Source: Uloborus plumipes
Taxonomy: Eukaryota; Arthropoda; Arachnida; Araneae; Uloboridae
DNA length: 64,000 nucleotides
Direction: 5' to 3'
Assembly: GCA_038373865.1 (NCBI GenBank)
Contig: JAXGGA010000075.1
Coordinates: forward strand, 1 to 64,000
The notes beneath the pieces are model-generated. The model made no database searches. It saw nothing but the letters and a program-made list of their open reading frames with translations, and had not been told where the DNA came from. Below, in pieces: positions 24,320 through 36,648 of the stretch. Position 1 is the stretch's first letter; each line of letters begins with the position of its first letter. A program made the translations under genes and the position numbers.

Positions 24320-25578
24320 TATAAACTTCATATACAGTTTCGTTCGATTGTAAAATCTTTTGCCTGAGACAGGAAGGAAAATAATCTACATCAAAAAATG
24401 TAAAACTCTGATTGAAAACAAATAAACATTATTGTAGCAGTTTTGACGATTGAAAATTTAAAATATAAGACTTCATTTAATTTGCTCATAAATATTAAGT
24501 GCATGCTGTTAAGGGCTTTTACTTATTTAATTTTGCTCAGTAACAATGTAATACATTTCATTTGTTTGCCTGAAACAGTTTTGTACTTCAATTATTTTAG
24601 TAAGATGGAAATTTCAAAATTGTTTGTCTATTTAAATTTGATGGAAGTCACTACGTTAGTCACTAGTAACCCTACATAATTACTTACTACGTGCTCAAAT
24701 TAGTTGTTAGACATAAAAACTGATTCGTTTCTGTAATTTTGCGTGTAAGAATAAAAGTTTGGAGTTTAATTTTGGGAAAAAAGATGTAACATTTACTATG
24801 ACAAATTAAAACTTCTTTCCTCAACTATGTCAGGAAGTTTTTATTTATACTTTCACGGAATGCTGTATGTCTATTTTTTTATTAGACTTATATGCAAAGT
24901 TAATAAATTTCCTTTTATTTATTCCTTTAAATCGGGCAGTACAGTTACTTCATCACGTATATTTTTACTCCTATATCGATAACGTATTTTTAGTGTTTTT
25001 TTTTTAATTTTCTTTTATTGTTATTATTATTATTTTTTTTTTTTTTTTTGCAACATGGTCTTTAATTACTTTTGACAAAAGGTATAAGGTAATCGAACTT
25101 AAATTTTTGAAGCCACAAATAAAATCCAAAGGAATGAAAAAGAAAAAAAAAACAGTACGAACACTAAATGGACAAAGAAATTTTTGGCAATTGTAAAATT
25201 TCAAAAGCTGGGTGATTTTGAATGTAAATAGTGTCATTCTTAAAAAATTTTCATAATGTTTTAAGTTTTGGTAAAAACGTACAACTTCATCCTGTACTTG
25301 TTTTTAATTGTTGTTAGTTCCTAATCAATTTTCTAAAGCAACTCCGTCACATGCTCGAGTGCACCCTTGAAAATATAAAAGAGTCTTCTGCAATATTGTT
25401 AAAACTTTAATCAGTCAATAGATCAAATTTCGCAAATTGCCACTGTATGGAAAAAATATATATATTGTGCAGTGAAAGTGCATACTCCAAAAATTGATAA
25501 AAATTCTGATCAAATATCGCATCAACTTTAATAAATGCAGACTTCTTCACTCAAAAGCTCACCAAGATGAATTAGTAG
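24320..25578. other. AT-rich spacer
   Basis: Frames 24443-24679 (plus) and 25004-25237 (minus) lack motifs. A T-tract near 25030-25050 explains much of the second. Confidence 0.5.
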
Positions 25579-25580
25579 TA

Positions 25581-27448
25581 GGGGAAGACCGCCTATATTG
25601 GACCACTGCTTAAATTGGACTTCGGGCTTAAAATCTAGTACAGAGATCTGTGCTACACTTTAACAGTAAAAACATAAAGTTTTAGGAATAAAACCAATGT
25701 GTATGAAGTTTCCCCACGCATCGAACTGTTTAGCGTGAGTTACGGCTAGATTTATGCTGAAAACGTGCGAAATCTTATTTCGCGGACTTGTTTCTAGAAG
25801 GATAACTCAAAAACTTGTGAGTTGAGGTAAAATGCTGTTACAGTATTATAATCTGTGTTTAATAAGGATTACATTGATGTATTTACATGCGCGATTGTAA
25901 TAATTTTTAACAGAGCAATGAACTGAAGAATAAAAAATGGCGAGTTTTCCTTTATTGGACCAAAAATTTTTTCCTATATTGGACCGGTGGTCCAATTTAA
26001 GAATATGATTTTAAACAAGACTTTTTATTAATCATAACATAAAATAAGTGACTCATCTTATTTAATAGCGTAGTTAAAATTAGTTTAAGCATACTTCACA
26101 ACCTATTCACGATATTCATTTAAACTTTTTTATCAAGCACATTTTTATCAAGCAGAAGCTGCAACTTCTTAAAATGTATATTTTTTTTCTCTTCATTTAT
26201 TAAGCTGAAGTTTCAGGTTGTTAAACATAGTTATTAACAAATAAAATTTATGCTGGTTTACTGAGAGAAAAATATTAAATTCTTTGATATTTTCGAAAAG
26301 ATTTTAAAAGGAAACTATTTATATGCTACTAAAATGTTCAATGTAGATGAAGCTGGTCTTTTCACTGTTCAAAAGTCCCAAAATATATTGACGTATAGGA
26401 GGCAAACACCATGTTGGAGCAGTAATGAGTGGTGAACAGAAAATACAGCTCCCCATGCTTATTTTCAAAAGATTACGTTCCATGTATGAATTTACCGTAA
26501 AAGCATCCTCTGGTGAGAAATATTCTTGTTCAAAAAAAAAAAAAAAAAAGGTTGGATCACAAACGATAATTCACACAGTTGACACAACAATTCATCAAAA
26601 CTGTTAAGCCAAGCAATGTAAAAAGAATATCCTTCTATTAATGGATAGTCACAGTACTTACATAAAGGACATTGATGCAATAAACTTGACAACGAGAACG
26701 ATATAATAATGCTTTCTGTTTAAGCACATCATGCACATAGGTGTGGTCTTTATTCAGTCTCTGTCTACATATTTTAATCGAGCATGCGATACATGGACTC
26801 GAGAACATTCAATGAGATCCATTATCTAATATCGCATAGGAGAACTGTTGGGTAACTCTTATGGGCAAACTGCAATCAAGACCATGGCAAATGCTGTGAT
26901 TTGATTCCAAAGAAACGGAGTTTGGCCTGTTTATTGACATGTGTTTAATGACATTGATTTGGCTGCAGCAGAATTAGAGGTAAGTAGTCCAGATAAAACT
27001 ACTCAAAGTAAACACGTTACATGTTCGGTGTAAGTTATACACCATGTACAAGAACTAGCTACGACTTAACATGATTAAGTGTATGAAATGCCATCGGCAA
27101 GTTTATCAATACTGCCTAAGTGAGGCCGAAGCAAAAGAAATTCTATAGCAAATCCTGGAAAATAGCTGTATAGTTCAAATATAAATTATTCTATGATTTC
27201 CTGGTACGGACCAATTTAGGAAGCGCATGGTTCAATTTAGGCGCATATATTCCTAAATTGGACTTTTGCAACTTTTTATAAGATAATTTTTTAACAAATA
27301 ATTTTCATATTTTCAGAAAATATAAGCTGCTAGGTCGGTTCCTGATTAAATTTAGCCTACGATGCACTATTTGGCATTTCTGTTTTGCTTCACGTTGAGC
27401 GACACAGGCCTCCTGCTCTTAGGGGGTCCAATATAGGCGGTCTTCCCC
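25581..27448 (+). mobile_element. pogo-like DNA transposon, copy 1 (internally deleted)
   Basis: The inverted ends begin GGGGAAGACCGCCTATATTG and are flanked by TA (25579-25580 and 27449-27450), as expected of the Tc1/mariner-pogo group. The terminal word TATATTGGACC recurs inside as inverted pairs near 25975-26000 and 27206-27260. A broken DDE transposase is on the plus strand (26334-26985). At 1868 bp it is shorter than the second copy (46845-50338, about 2.1 kb after removing an insert and a duplication). Confidence 0.85.
26334..26985 (+). pseudogene. pogo-like DDE transposase relic
   Basis: Several conserved blocks of pogo/jerky-type transposases (DDE_1 superfamily) can be read across frame changes. 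MFNVDEAGLFTVQ (from 26334) is the first catalytic Asp block, usually NVDETG. VGAVMSGEQ and PMLIFKR follow. LLLMDSHSTYIKDID (around 26635) is the second Asp block, then FNRACDTW. FQRNGVWPVY then a stop, and HVFNDIDLAAAELE (to about 26983) is the typical block after the catalytic core. The segment with the third Asp appears deleted (QSLSTYFNRACDTW). The N-terminal DNA-binding domain is not recognisable. Frameshifts, stops and deletions make it non-functional. The alternative of a domesticated gene is unlikely given the damage. Confidence 0.75.
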
Positions 27449-27450
27449 TA

Positions 27451-27616
27451 CATGCAATTCTTGTTACAACATTATTTAAACTTTGATACCTTCATACATT
27501 AACTTTTGCTCATTGAAGGTCACTTCAAAGTTTAAACGATGCTTGGAATCTACGCGAAAACATTTTTTAACAAGATGGTTTAAACTTGGGATGTAATACA
27601 GCGTTTTATCCAGTCA
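27451..27616 (+). repeat. Left half of a local duplicate of 30.8-31.06 kb
   Basis: TTTAAACTTTGATACCTTCA, AGTTTAAACGATGC and TACGCGAAA... through GCGTTTTATCCAGTCA match 30830-30980 with moderate divergence. The match resumes after the inserted element at 30087 (TTGGTGGCAGAAAAAC versus TTGGCCGCAAAAGGC). Confidence 0.65.
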
Positions 27617-30084
27617 CCCAGACAGCACGAAATGTCCAATGGACGTTCATTTTATGTCCCGAACGTCCAAATATGGTTCGATGTCAAAATCGATGAAATT
27701 TGGCGATCCTTAGATGCGCCTGAAAGGACGTCCCACGGACTATTTTTTTTTAGGTCTAAGGATGACCAAAAGTGATCCGCATCCTTTCAGGACGTACCAC
27801 GGATTTTTTTTCCAGATGTCCTGGGAACTTATCTCTAAGGATGTCTCAAGTCTCAACAAAATCAATTGTTTTTAGGACATTATTTTCAACTTGTAGGGAA
27901 AATTTTATTTTTTATTTTCTCAATGAAATTTACTACAAATGACAGTAAACTATGATGCACAAAACTTATACGAAGGATGAAAATAATATTTAAACTAACT
28001 AAACATAAAAATATGCTACAAATTTTTGAAGGAAAAAATTCCTTGAAAAAATACAATTTTTTTTAAATTTTACAATTAAATATGAAGTGGAAAGCTCAAA
28101 GTAGCTCTGCAACTAATTTTAAAAACCAAATAAATACAAAACAAGCTTGTGTTTGTCCGAAATATTTTTTTTTAATTATGTCATGGTATACTGTAAAATT
28201 TGATGATATGAGGTCATCCTAAGGAGCATCATATAGGACGTCCCAAGTACAAATTTTATTATTGTCCTCCGGATAGCCTGAAGTAAATTGCAACATTTCA
28301 GGACGTACGAAGGACTTTATTTTCTGACATCCTGCGGTCTTAATTTTAGGATGTCCTGCAAATGAGTCAAATCAGTCGATTATAGGACGAACTTATTTAA
28401 CTTCGAAAATTTTTATTTTGAGTGAAAGTGGTGAGTACGAAGTGAATTTTTTTTTCCATATTCATCTATGAAATTTTTGGACTTCTAATATACTTTATTT
28501 TAAATGGAAAAGTGGGCGATTTGTTCCGAAGAACTTGGATTTTTTTAAAAGTAAAGTTAAAATATTTAACTACTATAAAGCCGAGAAATGAACGAAGTTA
28601 CATAAAAATATTTTCAAAGTATTTTCAAAAAAGTATTTTCAAAGAATATTAATGAACAAAAAAGTAGAGGAACATTTTAAGAGTCAAAAATAATTTAGTT
28701 CAAATTTTTGTGTGTGGAAATGGACATACATTTTTAAAACGTTCATGATAGTCAAAATTCTTGCAAATTTTGATAGAGGTCAAAATTAAAAAAAAAAGTT
28801 TTGCCAAAAATGCTCTCCTTCTCTCAAATTTAAAACACCAAAATTTGAACTTGATTTATTAAAGTTTATACTAGGATAATGACTGATATTAATACACTAC
28901 AGTATATCCTGAAGAATTTTTTTTTTTTAAACGATGATTGTTTTAAGCTTTTTTTCTTTCTTTTTCTTTTTAAATTCATTATAAAATGTGAAATATAATT
29001 CTACTGACGTTTTTTTTTCTCTTTAAACCTCCAAAATAAAAATTTTAGTTTTAAATTATTATAAAAACAAACTATCCCTAAATTTATTAGACGATTTTTT
29101 TTTTAAATTGACATATTTTAATTGTAAAAGAAATAAAAATAAAAATAAGTAAATACACCATTTTCTGTTATAAGCACACACATTTGAAATTTGTTATTAT
29201 CATTCTTAAATAGTTTACTTTAGGGCAAAAATACGGGTTTTTTTTTTCAAATATATTTGAATTGTATTAGTATTACTTAAAAATCATTCACTGATGTAAT
29301 ATTTTTTATTATTAAAATTTTAAAAATAGTTCTGAAATAGTTTTCCAAAACAATAGTTTTTCGCACCGAGGTTGAAGAAATGCCCTAATGCCGAAAAGAT
29401 AGCTAACATTATTTTTTTATTTCTGAAATCAAAAGGGCTTTTTTAATTCCAAAAAGATTGAAATTATGACACTTTACCACCGACAGAGTGGTATAGTGGT
29501 TAAGACGCTGGCCTCTTACGCCCAAAAGCGCGGGTTCGAATCCGGCTCCAGTCAGTGGATTTTCATGATGCAGAAAATCGACAGCGCTCATGTCGTATGA
29601 TTATGCGGCATGTAAAAGATCCCTCGAGTACTTGTAGACAGCCAAATTATTAATTAAATTTTTCGTTGAACACTTGATGTATAGTCCGTCTAATGTTCTA
29701 AAGAGAACCAAAATTTGAACGGCTATAGTTCGTAGGACGTCTTTTGTTCATTTTAATTAGTCCATTTAACGTCCGAAGGACCAACCACAAAAAGCTTGGT
29801 CCTAGACATAGCCAATAAAAGAACGTCTGACATCATTTTAACAACCTGGGGATAATGTTTTCTGAACGTCCTGAGGACCACGAAAGGCTTAAGTCCTCGG
29901 GATGGCTGCTGACAACACAGGGACCAACTGGGGAAGAACACTTCGCGGACATTGAACGGTCCCTAGGCTGTCCCTCGATTACCGCGGGATGAAATTTAAA
30001 CGTCCGAAGGATGAGTTAATATTTTGAGTTAGTCCTGAAATGACATTTCTAGGACGTCCAAAGGACAAAGTAGTGCTGTTTGGG
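27617..30084. mobile_element. 2.5-kb element with CCCARACAGCAC ends and many GGACGTCC motifs
   Basis: Inverted ends CCCAGACAGCAC (27617) and GTGCTGTTTGGG (ending 30084) are flanked by CA on both sides. The uninterrupted duplicate at 30.8-31.06 kb gives the pre-insertion sequence (TCCACTCATTTGG), confirming the ends to within a few bases. More than ten GGACGTCC or near variants lie in the first and last 700 bp, often spaced as GGACGT...ACGGAC or CGTCCGAAGGAC. The middle is AT-rich without a transposase. A tRNA-like SINE head lies inside at 29482. Superfamily not assigned. Confidence 0.65.
29482..29640 (+). mobile_element. tRNA-derived SINE-like sequence
   Basis: A tRNA-like head has an A-box word TGGTATAGTGGT (29489-29500) and a perfect B box GGTTCGAATCC (29533-29543), 32 nt apart, with CTCTTAC where the anticodon loop would be (Lys-like). 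The anticodon stem pairs poorly and the acceptor ends do not pair, so it is not a tRNA gene. A non-tRNA body follows (GCGGCATGTAAAAGATCCCT at about 29603) and an AT-rich tail. Clear flanking duplications were not found. It lies inside the GGACGTCC element. Confidence 0.6.
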
Positions 30085-30318
30085 CAGTTGGTGGCAGAAA
30101 AACAAAGGGATTTGCGATAGTCGAAAGAAAGACTATCAAATCATGTTGACACCGCCACCTCTGTATTTATTGATACTCTGTATTTATTTACACTGTATTT
30201 ATTGACTTTAATACCATCACCTCTGTATTCATTAATAGTGTGTAGTTTGCAACTTTGTATTTATTTGTTAATGTTAGTAACTACAGTATCATTCACATAA
30301 AAGGTGCATTTTACTGTG

Positions 30319-30812
30319 CACTGCAAAAAATGAGCTTCAGTTTTTACAACATAATACTGGTGGCCGACGTTCCAATTTAAAACTGTAAAATGCACAGTAA
30401 TAAACTATAAAACGAGCAATTTTACAGTCTTACTGTAATTTAAAAATTTACTTTGCAGTAAGAGTTCATGGGGTTTATTGTCGTAAAAGTTAGCTGTATT
30501 GTACTGTAAAAATAACAGTATAATACTGGCAGCAGGGGTTCTAGTTTAAATCTGTAAACTGCAGTTTAATAAATTGTAAAATTAGAAATTTCAGTTTATT
30601 ACTGTAAACTTAGCAATTTTACAGTTTATTACTGTAAACTTAGCAATTTTACAGTTTATTACTGTAAACTTAGCAATTTTACAGTTTATTACCGTAAACT
30701 TAGCAATTTTACTGTTTAGTACTGTAAAATGAGCAATTCATTGAAGTTTTTACAGTTTATTACTATAAAATTAGCTGTATTATACTGGAAAACAACATTC
30801 ACTTTTACAGTG
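30319..30812 (-). mobile_element. CACTG-family MITE, copy 2
   Basis: Ends CACTGCAAAAAATGAGC and TTTTACAGTG, with TG on both flanks. In reverse orientation to copy 1 (CTGGCAGCAGGGGTTCTAG reads forward). It includes four tandem 30-bp units (30601-30720): the first three are identical, the fourth carries two substitutions. Confidence 0.8.
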
Positions 30813-31060
30813 TGCATGTATGTTGCAATGGTATTTAAACTTTAATACGTTCAAACACCAACTTTCAGGTGTCGAAAGATCACTCCATAGTTCAAACGAT
30901 GCCCGGGATTTACGCGAAAGCATTTTTCGACCAGACTGTTTAAACTTGGACTGTAATGCAGCTTTTTATCCACTCATTTGGCCGCAAAAGGCGCCGAGGG
31001 GATAGTTTGCGCTGGCCGACAGTCCATCGGATATGTTGATACCGCCACCTCTGACAGCGT
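30813..31060 (+). repeat. Local duplicate, uninterrupted copy
   Basis: Matches 27451-27616 plus 30087-30160. Shared words include GTTTAAACTTGG, GCTTTTTATCCACTCA, then GATATGTTGATACCGCCACCTCT, which equals the ATGTTGACACCGCCACCTCT near 30143. It serves as the empty site for the 27617-30084 insertion. Confidence 0.65.
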
Positions 31061-31330
31061 AAAAAAGCTTGCGGTAATGTTAAATGACAGGACCGGCCCT
31101 AGAAACGTCGCATTTACAGTTCAAATTCCGGCCCGAAAGCGCAGTAATGATGATGCATCGACTCAAAGGGAAGCAGGAATTTACTTCCACAAGGAGAACA
31201 AAAAAACACAAAAATCGTCTGTAATCCATCTTACTTCGCCACCCCCTCCCTTCGTACAGTCTGCTATCCAGTGTTTCGTGATCCATAAGCACAGCCCCTA
31301 TCCACTTTCATCCCCTCAACTAAGCGGTTC
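31061..31330. other. GC-richer sequence with open frames, no recognised gene
   Basis: A 179-codon frame (30978-31517, plus) crosses this region. Its composition is mixed (QIPARKRSNDDASTQREAG), but it begins in the local duplicate and ends in a tandem duplicate, and no conserved domain is visible. A real exon cannot be excluded. Confidence 0.3.
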
Positions 31331-31853
31331 TCCCTATACCCACTTTTTCTTCTGTTCACTCACTCTCCCCTCCCCCTCCGCGAGTATTTTTCTTTGTTTT
31401 TCCCTTTTTAAGAGAGAATGCACTGTCTGCTTCCTTTTGTCCGCGCTTAATTTAAGTGCTTGGAGTTTAAGATGTGGTAAAGGATCAGTGTGTGTTTCAC
31501 GTATGACTCAAATGTAGCACTTCTTTATTTTAAATTTAACTATTGAAAGATATGTTGTTGATTCTTGGATCCTGCATTTCAACCTATTTTCAAATGAAAA
31601 TTTAAAAAAAAAAATCTGAAGAAATAAATATGGAGCAAATGATAAGGAATTTTCCCGATACCCACTTTCTCTCCTGTTCACCCCCTCCCCTTCAGAGAAT
31701 TTTTCCTCCCCCCCCACACCTTTTTGAAAGAGTATGCACTGTAGGCTTCCTTTTGCTAGCCTTTAGTTTAAGTCTTTGGATTTTAAGATGAATTCTAGGA
31801 TCAGAAAGTGTAACACGTGATTCAAATGCTACAATATTTATTATTTTAAGTTG
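31331..31853 (+). repeat. About 320-bp tandem duplication
   Basis: ATACCCACTTT...TCCTGTTCAC, AGAATGCACTGT...GCTTCCTTTTG, GGATCAG...GTGT and CAAATG...TTTATTATTTTAA occur in order from 31336 and again from 31658. The two units differ by substitutions and small indels. Confidence 0.75.
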
Positions 31854-32331
31854 TCACGTGCGGACAAAATGACCGTTTTCCGTGGAATAGCTCAAAAGAG
31901 AAGTAAAAATAGGTAATTCTTAAAAATTAAATAGCAAAAAATAAGACCAAGAAAATGATTCTAAATCGTGTACAGACCTTAATACTTAAGTTGAAATTCT
32001 CGTTTTTGATGAATGAATGGCAGAATGTCACGAAAGATGAAGAACATAACGATTTTTTTTTAATGATTTTATTTCATTTCCTTTTTTTTTTGTAGGAAAC
32101 ATCCTAGAGGACATTTTTCATATGAAATATTTTTATTTCACGTTTTGACATTGATAAAAGTTTGTAACTTCTAAAACTTCATTTAAATTTTTTTCAAATA
32201 AAAATATCGTTAACCAAATGACTCTCGACCCCTTTTTCTAGCCATACACCATATGTAAAATTGTAATTTTACCTCTCAAAATTATCAAATAACTGCTGAA
32301 CTAACTCTCTATATCTCTAGTGTTGTTATAA
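31854..32331. other. AT-rich spacer, nothing recognised
   Basis: No frame or repeat of note seen. Confidence 0.5.
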
Positions 32332-32333
32332 TA

Positions 32334-32761
32334 CACTGCAAAAAACGAAGTTGTTTTTACAGTATTATACTGACAGCCGAGGTTCCAATTTAAAACTGTA
32401 AAATGCACCGTAATAAATTGTAAAACTAGCAATTTTGCAGTTTCTTACCGTTAAAAATGAAATTTTACAGTTTACTGCCGTAAATTTTTGCAATATTATA
32501 CTGTAAAAACAACAGTATAATACTGACAGCAGAGGTTCCAGTTTAAAACATTAAAATGCACTGTAATAAACTGTTAAATTAGTAATTTTACAGTTTATTA
32601 CAGTAAAATTAGCAGTTTTACAGCTTATTACTGTAAAATTAACAATATTACACTTTAGGGCTGTAAAATTCGTTATTGCTGTAAAAGTAGACATTTTTAC
32701 AGTTTACTACTATAAAATTAGCTGTATCATACTGTAAAAACAACATTAATTTTTTACAGTG
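32334..32761 (-). mobile_element. CACTG-family MITE, copy 3
   Basis: CACTGCAAAAAACGAAG to TTTTTTACAGTG, flanked by TA on both sides (32332-32333, 32762-32763). Same orientation as copy 2; two monomers, each opening with ATACTGACAGC.GAGGTTCCA. Confidence 0.8.
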
Positions 32762-32763
32762 TA

Positions 32764-33110
32764 GGAACAATATCTTTGTATACCTAGTGTAAGGAAAGAA
32801 AGGCATTCACGATAAAGATGTTAGTGCTCTCGAAACGATAGTGACGTCATTGTCACCTACATATCATTATTCCTCCGGGCCATAAAAAGCGGGAATCTAC
32901 CTTGATGCCGAGTGTAATTTTGCGTCGGCTGTTATGGCCTGTTATGGGAGCGCCCCACTTAGGCTCGGGCAGTGAAGGGTTCATAACTGTCAGAATTAAG
33001 TATGGGCTGGTCTCCCCTCATAACTCCATCACACCATTCGGAAGGTTAACGGTGATCTACGGAGGGAAATGGCTTCATTCGGAAAGTAGGTTAAGGTCGA
33101 GAAGGGTTCT
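32764..33110. other. GC-richer island, no recognised gene
   Basis: From about 32820 the G+C content rises (GGAGCGCCCCACTTAGGCTC, ACGGAGGGAAATGG). A 72-codon frame (32902-33120) runs through but matches nothing I know. It sits exactly between two CACTG-family copies. It may be unique host sequence or part of an unknown repeat. Confidence 0.3.
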
Positions 33111-33112
33111 CA

Positions 33113-33578
33113 CACTGTAAAAAATGACTGTTGTTTTTACAGTATAATACAGCTAATTTTGTAGTAATAAACTATAAAATTTCTAATTTTACAGTAACAA
33201 ACAGTCAAATTGCTCATTTTACAATACTAAACTGTAAAATTGCTAATTTTACAGTAATAAGCTGTAAAATTGCTTTTGTTACAGTACTAAACTGCAAAAT
33301 TTCTAACTTTACAGCTATAAGCTGTAAAAATGCTTATTTTACAGTTTATTTCTGTGCATTTTACAGTTTTCAACTGGAACCTCTGCTGCCAGTATTATAT
33401 CGTTTTTTTACAGTATAATGCAGCTAAATTTTACGGCAATGCACTGTAAAATTTCTGACTTTACAGTAAGAAAATTGCTAGTTTTACAGCTTATTATTTG
33501 GCATTTTATAGTTTTAAATTAGAACATCGGCTGCCAGTATTATACTGTAAAGACAACAGTTAATTTTTTTTTTCAGTG
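33113..33578 (+). mobile_element. CACTG-family MITE, copy 4
   Basis: CACTGTAAAAAATGACTGTT to TTTTTTTTTCAGTG, flanked by CA on both sides (33111-33112, 33579-33580). It has about seven AATTTTACAGTAATAAACTG-type units in the first monomer. The 95-codon frame 33131-33418 is a translation of those units. Confidence 0.85.
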
Positions 33579-33580
33579 CA

Positions 33581-34672
33581 GCAGTGATTTAAAAAAAAAA
33601 AGAAAAAAGAAGCGGGGCAAAATACAAACAGAGAGGTTTATTTGCATTTTCGATTATGTTTCTCCATTTTCTTAAATTCTTCAACTGGTGGATAAGGTTA
33701 ATTCAGATTTGGTTTTATCTTCCGATTTTCGTTAAGGGGACGTTGTATTGACATCATATAATGTTTTTTAGCTTGACTTTAATGTTTAGTTTTACCGCTG
33801 CTGAAACATTGTGGAAAAGCTCCGATTTTTTTGTTTGCGGAACAGATCTCTGTCATTGTGCTCTTAGGTTCTGAACATCTTTTTAATTTGTATCTTCCGG
33901 AAACGATCTTCATAGGATACCGAAACGTACGAGAGATTTTTTTAAAATTATGTATTTACTGCTTTTATTGTCTCGAATCTTCATTTTCTCATTTCAGCAT
34001 TACTATGGTGATCTATGAATGAAAATTTGCTAGTATGGAACGATTTGCAATAGGATTTTAAAAAAGATGCTAGGAAGGATCAACGTCGGTTCAAATGATG
34101 GAATATGTACCTATAAGAGTTCTTGCCCACATGCACTTATTTCTGGATGTCATTATCATAGATTTCAATCTATCCTCTTCTACGAAAAAAGTAAATTAAA
34201 AAGTAATTAAAGTTTTTTTTCTTATATATGAGATGCTACGAATTTAATGGCGAAAGCCTGCACGAATTCGTAATCGAACCTCATCGTTTGATTTTGCATA
34301 AAGTATGGTTTTACTTCATTCATAAAATCAGCGTTTAGTCTTCCTCCTCATTAAAAAAAAAACTTTTGGCTTAGACAGAAGTAATAAGCCAATAGCCGAT
34401 ATGATTGTTTACAAATAAAATCTCACCATCCTTCTTCCATAAAATTCTTTTTGGTTAGATAGCAACCCTCTGAGAATTAATTTTAGAATCCCTTTAATGA
34501 AGCATGAGTATGAGAAGAAATTCTATCAGAATTATTATTATTCTTGAGTCCAGTAATGGCGATTTTCATTTCATTACTGCATTGTATGTAGAATCTTATT
34601 CCGCATCGACCCATGATCACGTTATTCTACAAAAGAAATTCCTTCACAATTTTTTATCAGCGTTAACCCTTT
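33581..34672. other. AT-rich spacer, nothing recognised
   Basis: A 63-codon frame at 33831-34022 has no motif. No repeat match seen. Confidence 0.5.
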
Positions 34673-34676
34673 AAGC

Positions 34677-35075
34677 GATTTGCCCGTACGGTGTACGTGC
34701 TACCCGAAATTGGACTCATCTGGTTTGCCCGTACGGCGTACGGGCATCGATATTTTCAGATTTCCTTTTCTGGTTTTCCCGAACTGTTCGGAAAATTGTA
34801 AACCTCAAAATTCACAGTACGTGTGAGAGAAATTTTTGCATAATTTGTAAACCATTCATTACTGCATGCAGAATGTGCTTGAAAAAAGCAAATATTTCGG
34901 GATTTTGTGACCAAAATTGTAAAATAAAAAATATTGTAAAAACATTGAAAACGAAAAAAAAATTTAAAAATTCTTTATATTCTTATTCTGTTAAGTATGG
35001 TACTTAACTATATGCAAAAAAAATATATGCCTTTTTTGGAAGCATTTCTGGTAAAATAATTGAGCGCTTAAAGGG
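34677..35075 (+). mobile_element. piggyBac-type MITE, copy 1
   Basis: CCCTTTAAGCG at the left and CGCTTAAAGGG at the right are exact inverted ends, each flanked by TTAA (34673-34676, 35076-35079), the signature of piggyBac-type insertion. The 399-bp body has a near-palindromic GCCCGTACGGCGTACGGGC at about 34726-34744. No coding capacity. A direct-orientation copy is at 51667-52076. Confidence 0.9.
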
Positions 35076-35079
35076 TTAA

Positions 35080-35228
35080 AAGAGCGCGAGTCACAATCTT
35101 TGCATGCGTCCTAAAATGGTTTCGACCCTCTCCTGAAAAGTGACGAAAATCGACTTACGTTAGTCTGGTTCGAAAGTACAGATATTAAGGTCAAGCATGC
35201 GACACCACTCATTTCAATATTCTCTATA
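35080..35228. other. Short unique spacer
   Basis: Slightly GC-richer link between two MITEs; nothing recognised. Confidence 0.4.
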
Positions 35229-35476
35229 TACTGCAAAAAATAGATGTTGTTTTTACAGTATAATACAACTAATTTTATAGTAACTAACTGTAAAAATTAC
35301 TAATTTTACAGCAATAAACTGTAAAATTGCTAATTTTTAGTATTAAACTGTAAAATTACTAATTTTTGGTAATAAACTGTCAAACCGCTAATTTTATAGT
35401 TCATTACGGTACATTTTACAGTTTTAAACTGAAACCTTTGCTGCCAGTATTCTACGCAGTAAAAACAATATAATAC
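35229..35476 (+). mobile_element. CACTG-family MITE, copy 5 (right end lost)
   Basis: Begins TACTGCAAAAAATAGATGTT and runs through the first monomer to CTTTGCTGCCAGTATTCTAC, then breaks off after AGTAAAAACAATATAATACA. The second monomer and right inverted end are missing, so no target duplication can be read. Confidence 0.75.
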
Positions 35477-36648
35477 ACACGAATTTTTATTAATTGCAAT
35501 TAGAATTTTTATTAATTTCGTTGAATCAGAATCTCATATGTTTCTTATTATTATCGTTTGTCTTAGAAAGAAGTAAATTTTATTTAATTAATAAAAGGAT
35601 ACATGTATTTTTTGCCCTTTTTCCACTCTATTTCTTAATGTATTGCGAAGAGAACTGTATTGAAATTACTTTATTGTATCTAATACAAAGTCTTGAATGT
35701 AGGAAATTTATATTATGATGTAAATGAAAATTTTAATGATGCGGATTTGTATTTGAATTTGTAATACGTTATCTGATGTTGGAGATAAATTGAAATCTAA
35801 TTACATTATCTGCAATTATACCGGGAATTGTTTGAATGCGCTTTTATCATGAGTGATGTTAACTCTTTAAAAACACGTAATATTTGCTCCATACCTTAAA
35901 AAAAGTCATTATTCTTATGTTTATTCATTTGCATTGCATTTCTATAAAACTTTAATTTCATATGATTATTACTTAAATTTAATTAAAAATTCATCTGTCT
36001 AAGACAAAGATTAGGTAATTACACATTAAAGCAGAATTGAATCAAGTATATGTGCGACACCTTACATTACATTAAAAACCTAAAGTTTAGGAGATTCAAT
36101 TAATGACATGTAATTATAATCAAAAGGAGTAAAAAATTATAACGTTCTGCATTGTTTATAACATATTATTTGATAACAGACATTGGATATCATTTGTAAA
36201 ATTAATTTCCAAATTACTTTTTAAGCTGCATTACGCTTTATAAACTAATATTGACGTAGTGAAAAAAATTCATTACTTAACCTCAGAAAATATTCAAATT
36301 CCGATAATGCAGGTTATTTATTTCGAGTTTATTTCATAAAAGAGCAATTAGTATCAGGACATGCACTCATACATCTTTTGTTACATTTCCATTCAGTTTT
36401 TAGGCCCGTATTCGCCCTTTAATTTGCACAAGAAACATGATTCTATTGAATACTTCATTACAACTTTATTATTTCATTTATTGTTGTGCTAATCAGTCCT
36501 TTTTGCCGATGAATTTATTGCAGGAAACTCAGCTACGACTGCTTCTTTTCAAGCCCAATACAAAAACTGCCTTTTCCTCCCAATAGTATAAAAATTATTG
36601 TACATACTTTTCTTTAGAAACATAATCTTATATCTCTTCTCTATCTCT
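35477..36648. other. AT-rich spacer, nothing recognised
   Basis: A 74-codon frame at 35494-35718 is Leu/Phe-rich without motif. Confidence 0.5.

Noticed and set aside
29482..29556. Possible tRNA-Lys gene
   Set aside because: A and B boxes are good, but the acceptor and anticodon stems do not pair properly and a SINE body follows.
29409..29591. Reverse frame reading GAGFEPALLGVRGQRLNHYT
   Set aside because: This is the well-known artefact of translating a tRNA-like SINE head in reverse; not a gene.
30978..31517. 179-codon frame, the longest in the window
   Set aside because: It starts in a local duplicate and ends in a tandem duplicate with no recognisable domain; not called as a gene, though an exon cannot be excluded.
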